The translations under genes and the position numbers were made by a program. The notes beneath the pieces were generated by a model that saw only the letters and a program-made list of their open reading frames with translations, did no database searches and had not been told where the DNA came from. Below, one piece after another: positions 1 to 6,331 of a stretch of 10,436 nt of DNA (position 1 is its first letter; every line of letters begins with the position of its first letter). The stretch comes from an uncultured Myxococcales bacterium. Its GTDB lineage: Bacteria; Myxococcota; UBA727; VGSZ01. Location: assembly GCA_903952805.1 (NCBI GenBank), contig CAJBHN010000863.1:1-10436 (forward strand). The letters are read 5' to 3'.

Positions 1-186
1 ACAACCGACAGCGATCGCAATCTTCCTGCGCAAGCGACACCCCACGTTGAGGCTCCCGCCGATGCGCCGGCCACGAAGCAGACGGTCGGGTTCCCAAGGC
101 CATCGATGATAGAGGAACAACCACCGCCAAGTCAGCTGCCGAGCTCGACGCTGCCGCGGCGCAGTTCCCACGCCGCCATCCGGTAA
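1..186 (+). CDS. Possible 3' end of a gene cut by the window edge (weak)
   Basis: Frame 1 is open from the first base to a TAA at 184-186, giving 61 residues with no start in the window. The translation is rich in Pro, Ala and Ser (for example PSMIEEQPPPSQLPSS) and would suit a disordered tail or linker, but shows no recognisable domain. Third-position GC is only moderate. It overlaps the end of the minus-strand frame that stops at 132, so at most one of the two is likely to be real over 132-186. I cannot name a family. It may simply be an open frame by chance. Confidence 0.2.
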   Translation, partial: TTDSDRNLPAQATPHVEAPADAPATKQTVGFPRPSMIEEQPPPSQLPSSTLPRRSSHAAIR

Positions 187-356
187 CCGATTGTCCAGGT
201 CCGATGCGGGTCATTGCCTTCATCGGCCCCGGCGAAGACCCGCTTCAACAGCGCGGCCCAGGGCGAGGCCGCCGACGCGAGCCCGGCTTCAACCATGCTG
301 CGGTCGAAGCGGTGCACCTGCAAGCCAGGGGCGCGAAGGAGGTCCTGGGCTGCAGA
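132..356 (-). other. Open frame continuing in frame after the TGA of the membrane protein gene
   Basis: Downstream of the TGA at 357-359 the same minus-strand frame stays open for 74 codons to a TGA at 132-134. The codons are mostly G/C-ending and the translation is protein-like (for example WAALLKRVFAGADEG and WTIGYRMAAWELRRG). There is no good start: the first candidate is a TTG at 321-323, and the first ATG is 27 bases further in, at 294-296. It could be the C-terminal part of the upstream protein cut off by a nonsense mutation, a small separate gene with a poor start, or chance. I recognise no domain. Removing the stop would give a protein of about 419 residues. Confidence 0.3.
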
Positions 357-1391
357 TCAGCTGCTGATCGGCTCCAGCGACCATTCGGGGCGCCCTTTCG
401 ACCGGTCAGCGACGAAAGGCGCGACATAAAAGACGGCTTCGACGACGTCATCGCCGCAACGAACGTCGACCTGCCAATGGATGGTGCGGTGGTCGCAGCT
501 CAGAGTCGGGGGCGCGTCAGCGAGGATGGGGACGCAGACGCGATGGGCGCCGTCGTGGGAGACGCCAATTGCTCCCTCATGGGTGACGACGACGTGGGAG
601 GCCCACTCATACCGTTCGCGGGTTTGTCCACGGTCCAACCAGAAGATTCGGGTTGCCGACCGTTCGACATACCGGAGGGTCCATCCAAGCCCGCCTGCGA
701 CGGCGACGCGGCGCGGGTCGGCCTTGACGGCAACCTCAAGCATGCCCCCGAGGAGGCCTGCCGGACTGGGCGTCACCTGCAGGTGCGCACGGGCGCGACG
801 GTCGGCGAAAAAACCAGGGGCGGACTCCCGCCAGGACATGAAGGCCCCGCCACCCGCCAGCGCGAGCGCGCCGGCGATCGCTATTGCCATCGAGAGCGGC
901 TGAAAAAATGCGCCTGCCGCCATGAGGCACGCGGCAGCGAACGCGCCGAGGCCCACCACGACGTAAAGCGCCGTCGCCCAGGCCCGGGACCTTTGCAGAC
1001 CCCGCTCCTGGCGCTGCCAGCGTGTGATCCACGGGTCGAGCCGTGGCGGCGCAAGCCCCGCGCGCACCTGAAAGTCGGTGTCGAAGCCCTCGTCCGCGCC
1101 CTCTGGGATGATGACGAAATTCCAATCAACCCCGACGCGGATACCCACGTGGCTCGGCGGCGCGCCCACAGGTACCGTGGCCTCCACGGCGGTCCCCGAA
1201 CGTGTCGCGACGCCTTGGCCGTTGGCGACAACCTCGCGGTGATCCGTCTTGCGCTGGCTCCCCCGCGCCCGCCAGCCAAGGCGCCATCGGAAGGGACCCT
1301 CCCCAACAACCCGCGCCCTCACGCTCTCGCCGGCGATGACGTACGGCGCGGCGAGCGTGACCTCCATCAGGGGCAGTTCGGTATGGCTCAC
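357..1391 (-). CDS. Membrane protein with arrestin-like beta-rich N-terminus and two transmembrane helices
   Basis: This frame encodes 344 residues from a GTG at 1389-1391, which has an AGGG four bases upstream. An ATG at 1365-1367 would give 336 residues and cannot be excluded. Residues about 5-110 are beta-rich; the pattern MEVTLAAPYVIAGESVRARV followed later by VPVGAPPSHVGIRVGVDW resembles the N-terminal half of arrestin-like proteins, where an aliphatic strand precedes a Pro-Gly-Glu turn. Two hydrophobic helices lie at about 139-160 (ALYVVVGLGAFAAACLMAAG) and 167-186. A second soluble, beta-rich part follows to the end and includes a Trp-containing strand (TIHWQVDVRC). There is no signal peptide at the N-terminus, so the soluble parts probably sit on the same side of the membrane. 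Function is unknown. The gene is transcribed away from the IS110 element. Confidence 0.6.
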   Translation of the reverse strand: MSHTELPLMEVTLAAPYVIAGESVRARVVGEGPFRWRLGWRARGSQRKTDHREVVANGQGVATRSGTAVEATVPVGAPPSHVGIRVGVDWNFVIIPEGADEGFDTDFQVRAGLAPPRLDPWITRWQRQERGLQRSRAWATALYVVVGLGAFAAACLMAAGAFFQPLSMAIAIAGALALAGGGAFMSWRESAPGFFADRRARAHLQVTPSPAGLLGGMLEVAVKADPRRVAVAGGLGWTLRYVERSATRIFWLDRGQTRERYEWASHVVVTHEGAIGVSHDGAHRVCVPILADAPPTLSCDHRTIHWQVDVRCGDDVVEAVFYVAPFVADRSKGRPEWSLEPISS

Positions 1392-1632
1392 AAGGCCCTG
1401 TATCGCGCGGGCTCGCCCCGAGTGAAAGCACCAGCAGGCTGGCATGCCGATGTCTGGGGGCCATCGGCGACATCGCCACACCGGCTCCTGTGGATCCCTG
1501 GGGATAGCCCGTCGCCTTCATGCCCCCATCGCCCGAGAGCCCGCGGGCCGCCGTTGTGTCATCTGGACCAGACCAAACCTTCCTCACCGACGACGACATC
1601 GCGGTGCCCGTGAGCTGCAGCAGCCGCTGAGC
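1392..1632. other. Interval with no supported gene
   Basis: Several frames are open here only because the DNA is GC-rich. A minus-strand frame from an ATG at about 1597-1599 stays open with fair codon bias, but it runs into the membrane protein gene in a different frame and has no recognisable domain. No terminator, tRNA or convincing promoter was seen. Confidence 0.4.
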
Positions 1633-1664
1633 GGACCTCACCCCCGGCGCTGCGCGCCACCCCC
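1633..1664. repeat. Left half of a palindromic intergenic repeat, split by the IS110 element
   Basis: The segment begins GGACCTCACCCCC and contains a perfect hairpin, GGCGC-TGC-GCGCC (1646-1658), between two ACCCCC runs. Its first seven bases are the reverse complement of GAGGTCC at 3165-3171 on the other side of the IS. Its complement reads GGGGGTG...GGGGGTGAGGTC, close to the end of the repeat unit at 3361-3385, so it belongs to the same local repeat family. Confidence 0.6.
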
Positions 1665-1689
1665 GGTACGTTTTTCGAGTCGATCAGGG

Positions 1690-1880
1690 GCTAACCTTGG
1701 TCGGCCGGCCTGCCGCAAGGGAGCACCACGCCGCCCCTGTGCCTTTGAGCACCTGGAGAGGACATGTGCCCCTTGCGGCTTTCCGTCGTCGCCAGAGGTC
1801 CTGAAGAGAGTAGTCCCGTGCTCGCAAATGCTTTGCTGGGCGTTTGAACACGAGGACCAGTACCGGGCCGACCCATGGCG
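1690..1880 (+). ncRNA. Candidate bridge RNA of the IS110 element
   Basis: IS110-group elements express a structured RNA of roughly 180 nt from the leader upstream of the transposase; it pairs with target and donor DNA. Here GGTCGGCC (1699-1706) is an exact complement of GGCCGACC (1866-1873) and would close a structure of about 175 nt. Inside are a hairpin of CAAGG-GA-GCAC (1716-1726) with GTGC-CTTTG (1739-1747), a GAGCAC/GTGCTC stem (1747-1752 with 1818-1823), AGGAC/GTCCT (1759-1763 with 1798-1802), and GCAAA-TGC-TTTGC (1824-1836). Some of these pairings compete. Short guide-like matches to target and donor are given in the findings. The ends are approximate, and the RNA overlaps the transposase start region only if the ATG at 1875 is used. 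Confidence 0.5.
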
Positions 1881-1904
1881 TCGACACTTGACCGAAAGGG
1901 ACAC

Positions 1905-3134
1905 ATGTCGAACGTGAGTTTTTACGTTGGAGTCGATCTTGGCAACCAGAAGCACGCCATCTGCGTGCTCGACCCTCAACGGCGATTGGTGAAGAGCACC
2001 TTTGTGGCGAACGACGAGCGGCTGCTTGACGTCGTCATGGCGGCCATAGGCACGGCGGCTCCTGCCGGGGTCCATGTCGCGCTTGAAGACCGCAATAACG
2101 TCGTCGTGGATGCACTGTTGGCTCGCGGTTTCGCTGTGTTCACGGCGAATCCCAAGCAGGTGGACCGGTTTCGGGACCGGGAGACGGTTGCCGGTGCCAA
2201 GGACGACCGTCGTGACGCCAGTGTGCTTGCCAACGCCCTGGCCACAGATGAGCGGTTCTTCCAGCGGGTCGCCGTCCAGAGCGAGTTCGAGGTGGAGCTC
2301 GGCTCGTTGGCGGCGACATTGAACGAACTGGACGAGGACCACCGCCGAATCGCGAACAGGCTCCGGGCCGTGGTGCTGCGCTTCTTTCCGGCGCTCTTGT
2401 CGTTGTGCCCGGGCACCGACGAGAAGTGGTTTTGGGCGTTGCTGCTGCTGCTTGGCGACGCCGATGCTGCCAAAGCCGTCCAGCAGACGGACATCGTCAA
2501 GCTACTGAAAATGCACAGGAAGCAGGTGGTCAAAGTCGAACACGTCGCCGCCATTGTCGGGGCCAGGCACCTTGCGACGGGCCCGGGCGTCAAAGAAGCG
2601 TGCCGCAACCATGTCGCCATACTGGTCAAGCAGCTGCTCGCCGTCGAGGAGCAACGGGCACATGCAACGGCGGCACGAGATGCCGTGCTTGAAAGGCTGA
2701 TGGCAGCCGAGCCAGACAGCACGCCCAGCGACGTTGCCATCTTGCGGTCGATGCCTGGTGTGGGGCCAAAGACGGTGACTTCGCTGGTGTGCGAATGCCT
2801 GCCGCTTCTCAAGAGCGGCGACCTGGAGCGCGTGCGGGCGCTCAGCGGTGTTGCGCCGGTCACGAAGCAGTCCGGCAAAGGGCGGCGCGTGACGATGCGC
2901 TACGCCTGCAACCCGAGGCTGAGGTTCGCCCTGTTTCACGTTGCCACGAACGCCATTCGGTCCGCAGGTCGACTGAAGGACAAATACGCAAAGCTGAGAG
3001 AGAAGGGCCACAACCACGCCCGAGCGCTCCGCGCCGTCGCCGACCTCGTGCTCCACATCCTGCGGGCGATGCTGAAGGACCGCACAACCTACTACGTGAA
3101 CGATGTGGCACCTGTCGTCGCCGCGACGGCCTGA
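1905..3134 (+). CDS. IS110-family transposase (RNA-guided DEDD recombinase)
   Basis: The protein has 409 residues, the usual size for the family. The N-terminal RuvC-like DEDD domain shows D11 in YVGVDLG, E61 in HVALEDRN, and the KDDRRDA motif supplying D101 and D104. A helical middle (about 125-270) follows, and then the C-terminal Tnp20 domain with the MPGVGPKTVTSL helix-hairpin-helix-like motif near residue 281 and S323 in TKQSGKGRR, placed like the catalytic serine of IS621. In known relatives the enzyme joins donor and target DNA under bridge-RNA guidance without terminal inverted repeats. The ATG at 1905 has AAAGGG four bases upstream. The ATG at 1875 would add ten residues but has no ribosome binding site. 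No frameshift or internal stop is seen, so the gene looks intact. Confidence 0.93.
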   Translation: MSNVSFYVGVDLGNQKHAICVLDPQRRLVKSTFVANDERLLDVVMAAIGTAAPAGVHVALEDRNNVVVDALLARGFAVFTANPKQVDRFRDRETVAGAKDDRRDASVLANALATDERFFQRVAVQSEFEVELGSLAATLNELDEDHRRIANRLRAVVLRFFPALLSLCPGTDEKWFWALLLLLGDADAAKAVQQTDIVKLLKMHRKQVVKVEHVAAIVGARHLATGPGVKEACRNHVAILVKQLLAVEEQRAHATAARDAVLERLMAAEPDSTPSDVAILRSMPGVGPKTVTSLVCECLPLLKSGDLERVRALSGVAPVTKQSGKGRRVTMRYACNPRLRFALFHVATNAIRSAGRLKDKYAKLREKGHNHARALRAVADLVLHILRAMLKDRTTYYVNDVAPVVAATA

Positions 3135-3143
3135 GGCTCTTCC

Positions 3144-3171
3144 TCCACTAGAGGGGGGCAGATGGAGGTCC
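3144..3171. repeat. Right half of the palindromic repeat split by the IS110 element
   Basis: TCCACTAGAGGGGGG directly follows the inferred right end of the IS and completes the hairpin begun at 1660-1664. GAGGTCC at 3165-3171 is the exact complement of GGACCTC at 1633-1639, so the two halves together form one palindromic unit of about 60 bp interrupted by the element. Confidence 0.6.
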
Positions 3172-3173
3172 AG

Positions 3174-3210
3174 GAACCTGGCTGGGCAGGTTCTTGGCGG
3201 CCGAAGGCCG
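3174..3210. repeat. Two consecutive hairpins after the split repeat
   Basis: GAACCTG (3174-3180) pairs with CAGGTTC (3187-3193) over a 6-base loop. CGGCC (3198-3202) pairs with GGCCG (3206-3210) over GAA. Neither is followed by a T-run, so a role as an intrinsic terminator is doubtful. They seem to be part of the same hairpin-rich intergenic repeat tract that continues to 3385. Confidence 0.45.
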
Positions 3211-3240
3211 AATCTTTGGGTTTGCAGAAACGAAGAGAGT

Positions 3241-3385
3241 CCTCTCCCTGAAGGGAGAGGAGGTAGAATTCGGGCCCGTCGGGTTTGAATAATCATGGTT
3301 ATTCGAACACTTGGCGAGACGTCGAGTATTCGAATTCCTGCTCCCCCTCTCTCTTCAGGGAGAGGGGGGTAGGGGGGTGAGGTCA
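3241..3385. repeat. Inverted pair of REP-like units around a central hairpin
   Basis: The left unit begins CCTCTCCCTGAAGGGAGAGG (3241-3260) and ends in GAATTCG (3267-3272). The right unit (about 3330-3385) carries the same motifs in reverse complement: GAATTC, then CCTCTCTCTTCAGGGAGAGG, then GGGGGGTGAGGTC. Between them GTTTGAATAA (3283-3292) pairs with TTATTCGAAC (3299-3308), with one G-T wobble, over a 6-base loop. This is the arrangement of paired REP elements (REPIN/BIME-like). No transposase gene typical of REPs (TnpA-REP) is present in the window. Confidence 0.6.
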
Positions 3386-3484
3386 GGGCTTGAAGCGCAG
3401 CCGGAAATGGCAGCCGCTCTTGTTCGGCGCCGCACGAGGGGCGCTTGACGCCGCGTCGACGGAGTCGTCGACGTAGCCGCTCAC
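3383..3484 (-). CDS. Possible 33-residue ORF coupled to the helicase gene (weak)
   Basis: A GTG at 3482-3484 overlaps the helicase TGA as GTGA, the usual geometry for translational coupling, and the frame runs 33 codons to a TGA at 3383-3385. It starts MSGYVDDSVDAASSAP and ends NKSGCHFRLRFKP, an acidic and then a basic segment. Its end coincides with the edge of the repeat pair, so it may be either a genuine small protein or the remains of a gene end. There is no recognisable domain and no separate ribosome binding site was found. Comparison with related genomes would decide. Confidence 0.25.
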   Translation of the reverse strand: MSGYVDDSVDAASSAPRAAPNKSGCHFRLRFKP

Positions 3485-5958
3485 CCGCGCAGCACGAGAC
3501 GTCGGGAGGCTTGCACATAGACGACGCTGAAGCCGCGGAAACGCGGGAGGATCGTCGCGCGCGGCGCACCACGCTTGCGCGCCGCCGCGTTGACCGGCTC
3601 AAGGGTGACGGTCCGTTGGGCCGCATCGACGGCGCAGGCATAGTGCGCTCCCTGGTCGGCGAACTCCCGCGGAAAGTCGGCGCGCAGGCGAGCGACGCGC
3701 GCGGTGTCCCCGCCAGCGAGTGCTGAAATGTCGGGCACGAGGTCTTTGCCCGACAGGAGTTCGATGTCCTCGGGCGCGTCGGGGCCGAGCGCGTCGAGCC
3801 GTGCGACGAGCCACGAGGACAGATCGGCGGGCGGCGGCGCGGGCGGGATCGAAGGCACCGGCGCATCCAGGTCGTCTCGCAGGTCGCTGCGCGCAAGCAT
3901 CCTCCAGACGTGGAGAGCGTCGAGGACGTCGTCGCGCACCCCGCGCCACAGGCGGTCGGCCTCGAAGAGCGTCGCCATCGCGCGCCGCAGCGGCTCTCCT
4001 GACAGGCGCGCATCACCGCTGTCGAGCAGCACGCCGGCGAGCTGGCGCTCAACGCGCGCGACGACGCGCCCGCGCTCGAGGTGTGGGTCGGCGACCTCCA
4101 GCGTGCCGAGCTGCGCTTCGGCGAGTACGGCTTTGGCGCACGGCAAGAAAAGATGCCCGCGCCCCCGCACGCCGGTCCCTGTGCGCGCCGGCATCCAGCT
4201 GTGGGCGAGGACCACACCGGTCTTCGCCGTCGACGGCGGGGAGCCTGGCGGCGCGTAGGGGCGCATCCAGAGTTCCTCTTCGCCGTTGCTCCAGGGAGCC
4301 TCGTCGCTTCCGTCCGACCCGGCTCGATCAGCGCGAGGCCGCAGGACGAAACCCACCTCCGGGACGCGCGCGAGGAGATACGCCGCGAGCACGTCGTCGG
4401 CGGGGAGCGCGCTTCGATCGTCCGCCGCGCGTGCCAGCCTGGCGCCGACGATCGCACGCAGCTGCCCTGCCGCCTGCCGCGCTTCGGCGAGCGCGCTCTC
4501 GTTTAAGCCGTGCACCTTCGGGTCCCCGCGGCGCAAGCACAGCAAGCGCACGGCGACCTCGTGCCGCGCGCCGGCACACAGCGCCTCGCGCGCGAGGGCG
4601 ACATCGTCGCGCCGCGCGGCGGGCAGGCGCTCGAGGGGAAGGAACAGGTCTTGTTCGCGCGACAAGAGCGCGACGAGATCCGCCACGGTCGCCGCGAGTG
4701 CTTCGGGGGGCGCAGCAAGCCAGCGCGCTTCGAAGGCCGAGACAGGGAGCGTCGCGAGCTGGGCCCCGCGCGCCGTCAGCGCTCCCTCATCATTCAATGC
4801 ACCCCAGCGCGCGAGGCGCTCCCGCGCCGCGGCAAGCGCGAAAGGCGGTGGTGGATCGAGCCACGGGGCGCGCTCGAGGCTGCGCGCATCGAGGCCTGCG
4901 GCAGCCGCCGCGAGCACCATGTCGTCGAGGGGGAGCCGGGAAATCTCCGGCGCAGCGACGGCAGGTGCAGAGTAGCCGGCGCTGAACAGGCGCAAGCAGC
5001 GGCCCGGGGCCGTGCGTCCCGCGCGTCCGGCGCGCTGCGCGAGCGACGCTGCGCTCACGGGACCGAGCACGAGCACCGAACGCCCGGCCCGATGCTGTCG
5101 TCGTCGCTCGAGCCCGCTGTCGATCACGCGCGTGATGCCGGGCAGCGTCAGCGAGGTCTCGGCGACGTTGGTCGCGAGCACGACCCGCCGGCCGTGCGTG
5201 GGGCGCAGCGCGCGCGCGCTCTCGGTGGCCGACTGGCTGCCGTGCAGCGGCAGCAGCGAGATGCCGCGCGCCGCGGCGAGCCCCGCGAGCTCGCGCTGGG
5301 CGGCCTCGATCTCGCCCTTGCCAGGGAGGAACACCAGCGCGTCGCCGTCGTCGTCGGGGAGGCGGGCGAGCGCAGCCTCCAGACGCGGGATCAAGTCCCG
5401 CGGCGTGGGCGCGTCAGGGGACGCCTCGTGCTCGATAGCGACCGGCCAGGACCTGCCCATGGCTTCGACAAGGGTGCCTTCGAGGCGGGAGGCGAGCGCT
5501 GGTCCCTCGACGGTGGCCGAGGTGAGCACGAGCCGCGGCGGTGCTGCGCGCGCGCGGAGCAAGCAGAGCGCAAGGTCGACCTCGAGGCCGCGCTCGTGGA
5601 ACTCATCGAACAGCACGCTGCGAAACGGAAGTACGGGGGCGGTCAGCAAGCGCAGCGCGACGCCCGGGGTGACAAAGAGGATGCGCGTGGACGCGTCGCT
5701 CACGTCTTCGAAGCGAACGCGGTAGCCGACGCGCGCCTCGGGCTCGGTCTCCCTCAAGAACCCGGCGAGCGCACGGCAGGCGACCCGCCGCGGCTCAATC
5801 ACGAGGACCGGACCGTGGCCCCACGCATCGAGCCAGAGCGGGAGCCGCGTAGACTTGCCGGAACCGGTCGGCGCGACGACGACGAGAGGGCGCTCGCCGG
5901 GGGTGCTCAGCGCCGCGGCGAACGCGTCACGCGACGCATCGATGGGAAGTGATCGCAT
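3481..5958 (-). CDS. hrpB: ATP-dependent helicase HrpB-like (DEAH/RHA family)
   Basis: The protein has 825 residues from the ATG at 5956-5958, close to the usual HrpB length. The frame is open further upstream, but that extension is low-complexity and overlaps a plus-strand coding remnant. Helicase motifs in order are Walker A APTGSGKST (29-37), EPRRVA (55-60), TPG (97-99), DEFHER (118-123, the HrpB variant of DEAH), SAT (147-149), ATNVAETSLT, and QRAGRAGR near residue 320. A winged-helix and ratchet-like region follows (APWLDPPPPFALAAARERLARWGAL), and then the long HrpB C-terminal region. The family unwinds or remodels nucleic acids using ATP. Its exact cellular role is poorly defined in most bacteria. 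The far C-terminus (about 720-825) looks less typical than the core, and I could not match it by eye. It stands alone apart from the tiny ORF behind it. Confidence 0.92.
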   Translation of the reverse strand: MRSLPIDASRDAFAAALSTPGERPLVVVAPTGSGKSTRLPLWLDAWGHGPVLVIEPRRVACRALAGFLRETEPEARVGYRVRFEDVSDASTRILFVTPGVALRLLTAPVLPFRSVLFDEFHERGLEVDLALCLLRARAAPPRLVLTSATVEGPALASRLEGTLVEAMGRSWPVAIEHEASPDAPTPRDLIPRLEAALARLPDDDGDALVFLPGKGEIEAAQRELAGLAAARGISLLPLHGSQSATESARALRPTHGRRVVLATNVAETSLTLPGITRVIDSGLERRRQHRAGRSVLVLGPVSAASLAQRAGRAGRTAPGRCLRLFSAGYSAPAVAAPEISRLPLDDMVLAAAAAGLDARSLERAPWLDPPPPFALAAARERLARWGALNDEGALTARGAQLATLPVSAFEARWLAAPPEALAATVADLVALLSREQDLFLPLERLPAARRDDVALAREALCAGARHEVAVRLLCLRRGDPKVHGLNESALAEARQAAGQLRAIVGARLARAADDRSALPADDVLAAYLLARVPEVGFVLRPRADRAGSDGSDEAPWSNGEEELWMRPYAPPGSPPSTAKTGVVLAHSWMPARTGTGVRGRGHLFLPCAKAVLAEAQLGTLEVADPHLERGRVVARVERQLAGVLLDSGDARLSGEPLRRAMATLFEADRLWRGVRDDVLDALHVWRMLARSDLRDDLDAPVPSIPPAPPPADLSSWLVARLDALGPDAPEDIELLSGKDLVPDISALAGGDTARVARLRADFPREFADQGAHYACAVDAAQRTVTLEPVNAAARKRGAPRATILPRFRGFSVVYVQASRRLVLRG

Positions 5959-5989
5959 GGACTCAAGACCTGAGCATGGCGGTGCGCCC

Positions 5990-6280
5990 ATGCAAACGGC
6001 GTCCGCCCACCTCGGTGGCCTGCCTGCCGGTCGGCTCGTCGAGCTGGCCGGGCCCGCTGGCATCGGCAAGACGAGCTTCGCCCTGTCGTTTCTGTGCAGC
6101 GGCCCAGCTGTCGGCGTTCCTCGAGGGTTTCTCGTTGCACGCCGCCACTGCGCTCACGTGCGCACAGTGCGACGGGCAGCCTGGCCCCGGGTTTGTATGC
6201 GGGAAGTTCTCACGCAGGCCCCGAGGATGAACCGGATGGTCCTCGCTATGCTGACGTCCGGGTCGCAGTCCGGTCGATGA
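5990..6280 (+). pseudogene. 5' remnant of a RecA/ImuA-like ATPase gene
   Basis: From the ATG at 5990 (an alternative is the ATG at 5957, which overlaps the helicase start codon on the other strand) the frame gives 96 residues. Residues about 8-32 read HLGGLPAGRLVELAGPAGIG followed by KTSFALSFL. This is the typical opening of a RecA-fold ATPase, where a G-G-L-P-x-G-R-x-V-E-x-x-G-P strand leads into Walker A (GPAGIGKTS). RecA and ImuA proteins are 230-350 residues long and carry further conserved blocks. After about residue 33 the sequence loses all resemblance and becomes Arg- and Cys-rich until the stop at 6278-6280. The most likely reading is a decayed or truncated gene, with a deletion or frameshift near 6090-6100. 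A short functional protein cannot be excluded, but it lacks Walker B and the DNA-binding loops. Confidence 0.55.
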
Positions 6281-6331
6281 GCCGCGGTCTGTCGCGCCGG
6301 CGCTTGTGCAAGTGCGTGGTACACCAAACTC

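Larger units (their letters stand above)
1665..3143 (+). mobile_element. IS110-family insertion sequence, apparently complete
   Basis: The element has a long non-coding left end (about 240 bases), one transposase gene, and only about nine bases after the stop codon. It lacks obvious terminal inverted repeats. This matches the IS110 group, in which the upstream non-coding end encodes the bridge RNA. Boundaries were inferred from the target: joining base 1664 to base 3144 restores a perfect 7-bp hairpin, CCCCCTC-CACTA-GAGGGGG, inside a larger palindrome. A CC dinucleotide at 1663-1664 and again at 3142-3143 could be the shared core. The run of C residues makes the left boundary uncertain by a few bases. 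No target duplication beyond the dinucleotide is seen, as expected for this family. Confidence 0.8.

Noticed and set aside
204..1613. Plus-strand open frame of 469 codons opposite the membrane protein gene
   Set aside because: Its translation is Arg/Pro/Gly-rich with no domain, while the minus strand gives hydrophobic helices and a regular strand pattern. It is a GC-driven shadow.
1126..1641. Minus-strand frame of 171 codons between the IS110 element and the membrane protein gene
   Set aside because: Its second half overlaps the membrane protein gene in another frame, and the first half has no recognisable domain or ribosome binding site.
2502..4457. Minus-strand open frame of 651 codons crossing the transposase and the helicase
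   Set aside because: It runs across two clear genes and the repeats in a different frame and is Arg/Ser-rich. It is a shadow.
4510..5952. Plus-strand open frame of 480 codons opposite the helicase
   Set aside because: The minus strand carries ordered helicase motifs over the same bases. The plus-strand translation is low-complexity Arg/Glu/Ala.
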